Assembly: GCA_949152475.1 (NCBI GenBank) | Contig: OX424555.1 | Location: 16,386,868 to 16,450,867, forward strand | Source of the DNA: Terebella lapidaria | Taxonomy: Eukaryota > Annelida > Polychaeta > Terebellida > Terebellidae | Direction of reading: 5' to 3' | Length of the DNA stretch: 64,000 bases | Shown: piece by piece, positions 61,153-64,000 of the stretch | Layout: each line of letters starts with the position of its first letter | How positions within the stretch are numbered: position 1 is the first letter of the stretch | Program-made: the position numbers and the translations under genes | Notes under the pieces: model-generated | What the model was told of the DNA's origin: nothing | Seen by the model: only the letters and a program-made list of their open reading frames with translations | Database searches by the model: none

Positions 61153-63504
61153 GTGAGTATGGTTCTTGCTCTCTTGTTTGGATGCAGTAAATCACACTTA
61201 CGTAGCTATGAATCCCTGTGTTTTTCCCTCTCTGTGCACTACTTATATGTCCACGATACAAAACACTTGATAATTCATATGCTTTTAATTTAGATGTTGA
61301 GTATTTTCTTCATGCATGTTATTTCCTGGTATGAATAATGATGTTTTAATCCCAAAGTTATTCTGTTAACGAATAATGATAACAAATAAAAACTTGATTT
61401 TGAGTTGGTTGGGATAAAATAACAACAGTGGCACAGGGCTATTTTCCCAACATAACTAGTAACAATAATATGCAGTAACAACAGTATATTAGCATTTGTT
61501 ATACTGGTTATAAAACTTAGTCAATAGGTCATGTTACATACATGTACAGTTCTAGATTTAGTAGTATTATGTCATGAAAATCAGGTGCATGTCTATCGGG
61601 AAAAACGATCAGCCTGCATGTAGCATTGTTTTATCCGAATGATGAAAAAATACTTTTGGTTTGAGTTCAGTTACATAATGTACATGACACGTTGATCTCG
61701 GATTGTGATTTAGACCCATCTGGTGTAGAATCCGTCACTCGACGTGATGTATAAATTATTCACATTTACTTGGATGAGGGATATTTCCTAGAACTGCTCG
61801 CACTTCTGCTCTAGTTATCGTTCTCAACAACCACTGGTACTTGTGTCTAGCTTGTGTGAGTAGGATGCTGGTGCCTGTACATCACAACATCATATATCTG
61901 ACATGAATACATGTGCACATACATACACCATATCTGGAATTATAATGATTAACAAACTTAGATTTGTCATATTTGTCAACATACTGTGCATGGGAAGTAT
62001 TCAACACATTTTGTGCAACAGCTTGTATCAATTTGTACATTCTGTATTTGAATTACATTCTGAGATATATTTCATAAATTCAAATTCAGCAGATTATGTA
62101 GATTTTTGAAGGACAGTCTGTGAGCTTGAGTCGCAGACTGAGCACTTTATGCACTGGCAGCGATGGGTTCAGCATGTCCAGGCTTGCTCACACATCAATC
62201 ACCGCCACAAAACTACCGCATGCAGACCCGTGTTCTCTCTGTAACCCCCATTCTCTGGGAACACCTTTTTTCCTTGCTCGTCGCACGGAAGTCTTTTGAA
62301 ATACGATTCCTGCTTTGTCAGGACTTGTTCCCGACATTTTCCGCTGGCCTTTTTAAACAATCTACTCGCCGCGCTGTGAAATCGTCTATCGATCTTTACC
62401 CATTGCTGGGGTCAAGTCCAACAGCTCTGACGCTGGGGCATTGTGCGAATTCTCGCTCTTACAACTTTTCAGTGAAAAATTAATAACGGACAAATAGCGG
62501 GCAGTCGTTATGAGGTGATAATGAAGCGATGTGGCCTGAATCGAGCGGCCCCGGTCCCTGGGAGTGCGTTGTCCATGTCCGCTTTGTGTGCGGTCTGAAC
62601 TAGGACACTCGTACCGCAGGGACTCCCTTTTGTTCAATTCTCACAAATCACATTGATTTCTGCACCTTTTTGTGTGCTTTCTACGATATTTTTCTGTGAG
62701 AACATGTAGCAAGTGATCTATGGAAAGATTAATATAGGACCACACTAAGTCCATGTTCACACCCCACATAATACTTGGCTTAGGGATTTATGTGCTCTGT
62801 TTGTGCTCAGATATGTCTTGAAATTCGTAACATAGTCAAGACATATTATATAGCATTATTATGACTGTGCGGTTTCGAGATTTGCGTTATAGCTGTTTCT
62901 GGACACAAAAACATTTTGATCCTGTTTTCCTTTTCCAATTCCCCACCTACTCCATCAAACATTAATCTCCTTGTGCAGGAAACAATGAGGACAATGTTAT
63001 TGTAGCTTTCCCTGTAATCCCACCGACTAGCATTAATACATGTTTATGTGCACCACACGACCCATGGTCCATGATGACGTCACACGCAGATCTAGTCAGC
63101 CGATCGTGGTCGCTCGATGTCTTCGAGTGGATTGTCCAGAAGGTCACGGGTGCTTGTACCCACCAACCTCGCCCATCGAACTCCATATAATACAAGCAAT
63201 TATATAAAATCATCTGCCTAAACAAATAAAATATTAAATTCTATAGCCATGCGTGTTCATTTTCACCGATAGGCCCCCAGGGTTCTTTTGTGTTTTGTTT
63301 CCAAATGTGTGTATAATAGACTATCAGTACAAATATAATATATTATAATGTACATTGTTATTTATGTCCATCACAGCTCTAGTGCTGTGTTGTGCCCTGT
63401 GGTTACGTAAATGACTGTTCTTGCAAGTTAAGGTATATTCCCAATGGTATAAGACCTGATGCCATTATATTGTTGCTACATGACCTTCCTCTCTCCCCCG
63501 TCAG
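61153..63504 (+). other. Host gene intron 4 (about 2.35 kb)
   Basis: GTGAGT to CCCCCGTCAG. It is AT-rich. A GC-richer, CpG-containing patch lies at 62270-62620 with short open frames on both strands that I cannot assign. No repeat family is recognised. Confidence 0.75.
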
Positions 63505-63957
63505 GTGAGGACCGGCGACTGGCTGCGGAGCGGAAGAAGGCTTTCAAGTCCCAGACTGGTGTTGATCCGGTTGCCACGGCGGCGGCCCTGACTGCCTCGT
63601 CTGTGTCCCAGGCGACCGCCCCGGACCCCACCACGCCCCCCGGCACCGGGTCACACCTCTCTCTAGCGAGCGGTCCGCTCCTGGCGCCCTCTACAGGTGA
63701 CGGCAGGCAACACGACACCTCCGGAGTGGATGTGTTCGCCACGCTGCAGGAGGAGCAAGAGGAGGATGGCGAGGAGGAGGAGGAGAAGGACGAGGGTGAG
63801 GTGTACCTCTCCGAGGGCGACGAGGAGCTGTTACCATGGCACCACGTCCAGCTCTACAGGCTCTATGGTCGCCATGCCGACTACTTCCTGCACCCTAAGA
63901 TAGAGACCAAGCAGAAGGCCCCCGTCCAGCTCAATCCAAAACTCCGGGCCATCGGAG
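63505..63957 (+). CDS. Host gene, exon 5 (last visible exon)
   Basis: The CTCTCTCCCCCGTCAG acceptor and GAG/GTGTGT donor bound 453 bases. The exon encodes EDRRLAAERKKAFKSQTG (end of the charged helix) and an Ala/Thr/Pro/Ser linker. A run of acidic residues follows (EEQEEDGEEEEEKDEGEVYL), then a more folded-looking segment, LLPWHHVQLYRLYGRHADYF, followed by LHPKIETKQKAPVQLNPKLR. GC content is high. The last segment has aromatic and hydrophobic spacing typical of a structured domain whose remainder must lie in later exons outside the window. I do not recognise the family. The exon ends in phase 1. Confidence 0.88.
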
Positions 63958-64000
63958 GTGTGTATTGCTCAGAGTCAAATCTCACAGGGAATCTTCGTCA

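Overview
The window looks like nuclear DNA of a metazoan, probably a marine invertebrate. The reasons are a split gene with canonical GT-AG introns of 13 to 15 kb, many TACATGTA-type motifs, a Ty3/Gypsy LTR retrotransposon primed by tRNA-Leu, and dense non-coding repeats built around GACCTTGAA and TTGACCT. A mollusc or other lophotrochozoan is my best guess. The sequence alone does not prove it. There is no sign of bacterial or organellar origin.

Layout. 1-4572: one end of a Ty3/Gypsy retrotransposon on the minus strand, with pol running off the left edge, gag, the primer-binding site and a 1.39 kb LTR. 5675-13226: a 7.5 kb DNA element with inverted-repeat arms of about 1.6 kb. Each arm carries subterminal tandem repeats of about 180 bp. 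Its interior holds a minisatellite, a small TA-flanked MITE and a 1.6 kb repeat (here called the GGTTACC family). 13227-17440: mostly unrecognised sequence. From about 17440 to the right edge: one plus-strand host gene, as I read it. Five exons are visible (17616-17692, 32213-32351, 47572-47736, 61080-61152, 63505-63957) and all exon junction phases agree. Together they give about 302 residues of a highly charged, Glu/Arg/Gln-rich, coiled-coil-prone N-terminal region. I do not recognise the family, and the C-terminal part lies beyond the window.

The introns hold most of the structure. Intron 1 is packed with small non-autonomous transposons whose ends and target-site duplications are readable: a hAT-type MITE (8-bp TSD), a 3-bp-TSD MITE inside a GGTTACC-family fragment, two nearly identical TTAA-flanked elements on either side of a 2.65 kb tandem-repeat element, a 59-bp palindrome with a perfect 8-bp TSD, and a TA-flanked CAGTACAA MITE. 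Intron 2 has a long-hairpin TTAA MITE. Intron 3 opens with a 29-bp minisatellite that copies the exon 3 end and its 5' splice site 16 times. Introns 1 to 3 also contain many G or C homopolymer runs of 12 to 19 bases.

The most notable observations are the splice-site minisatellite, the 2.65 kb array dense in nuclear-receptor-type motifs (TCAAGGTCA and TGACCTnTGACCT), the large inverted-repeat element with RFX X-box-like sites in both arms, and the readable series of nested small transposons.
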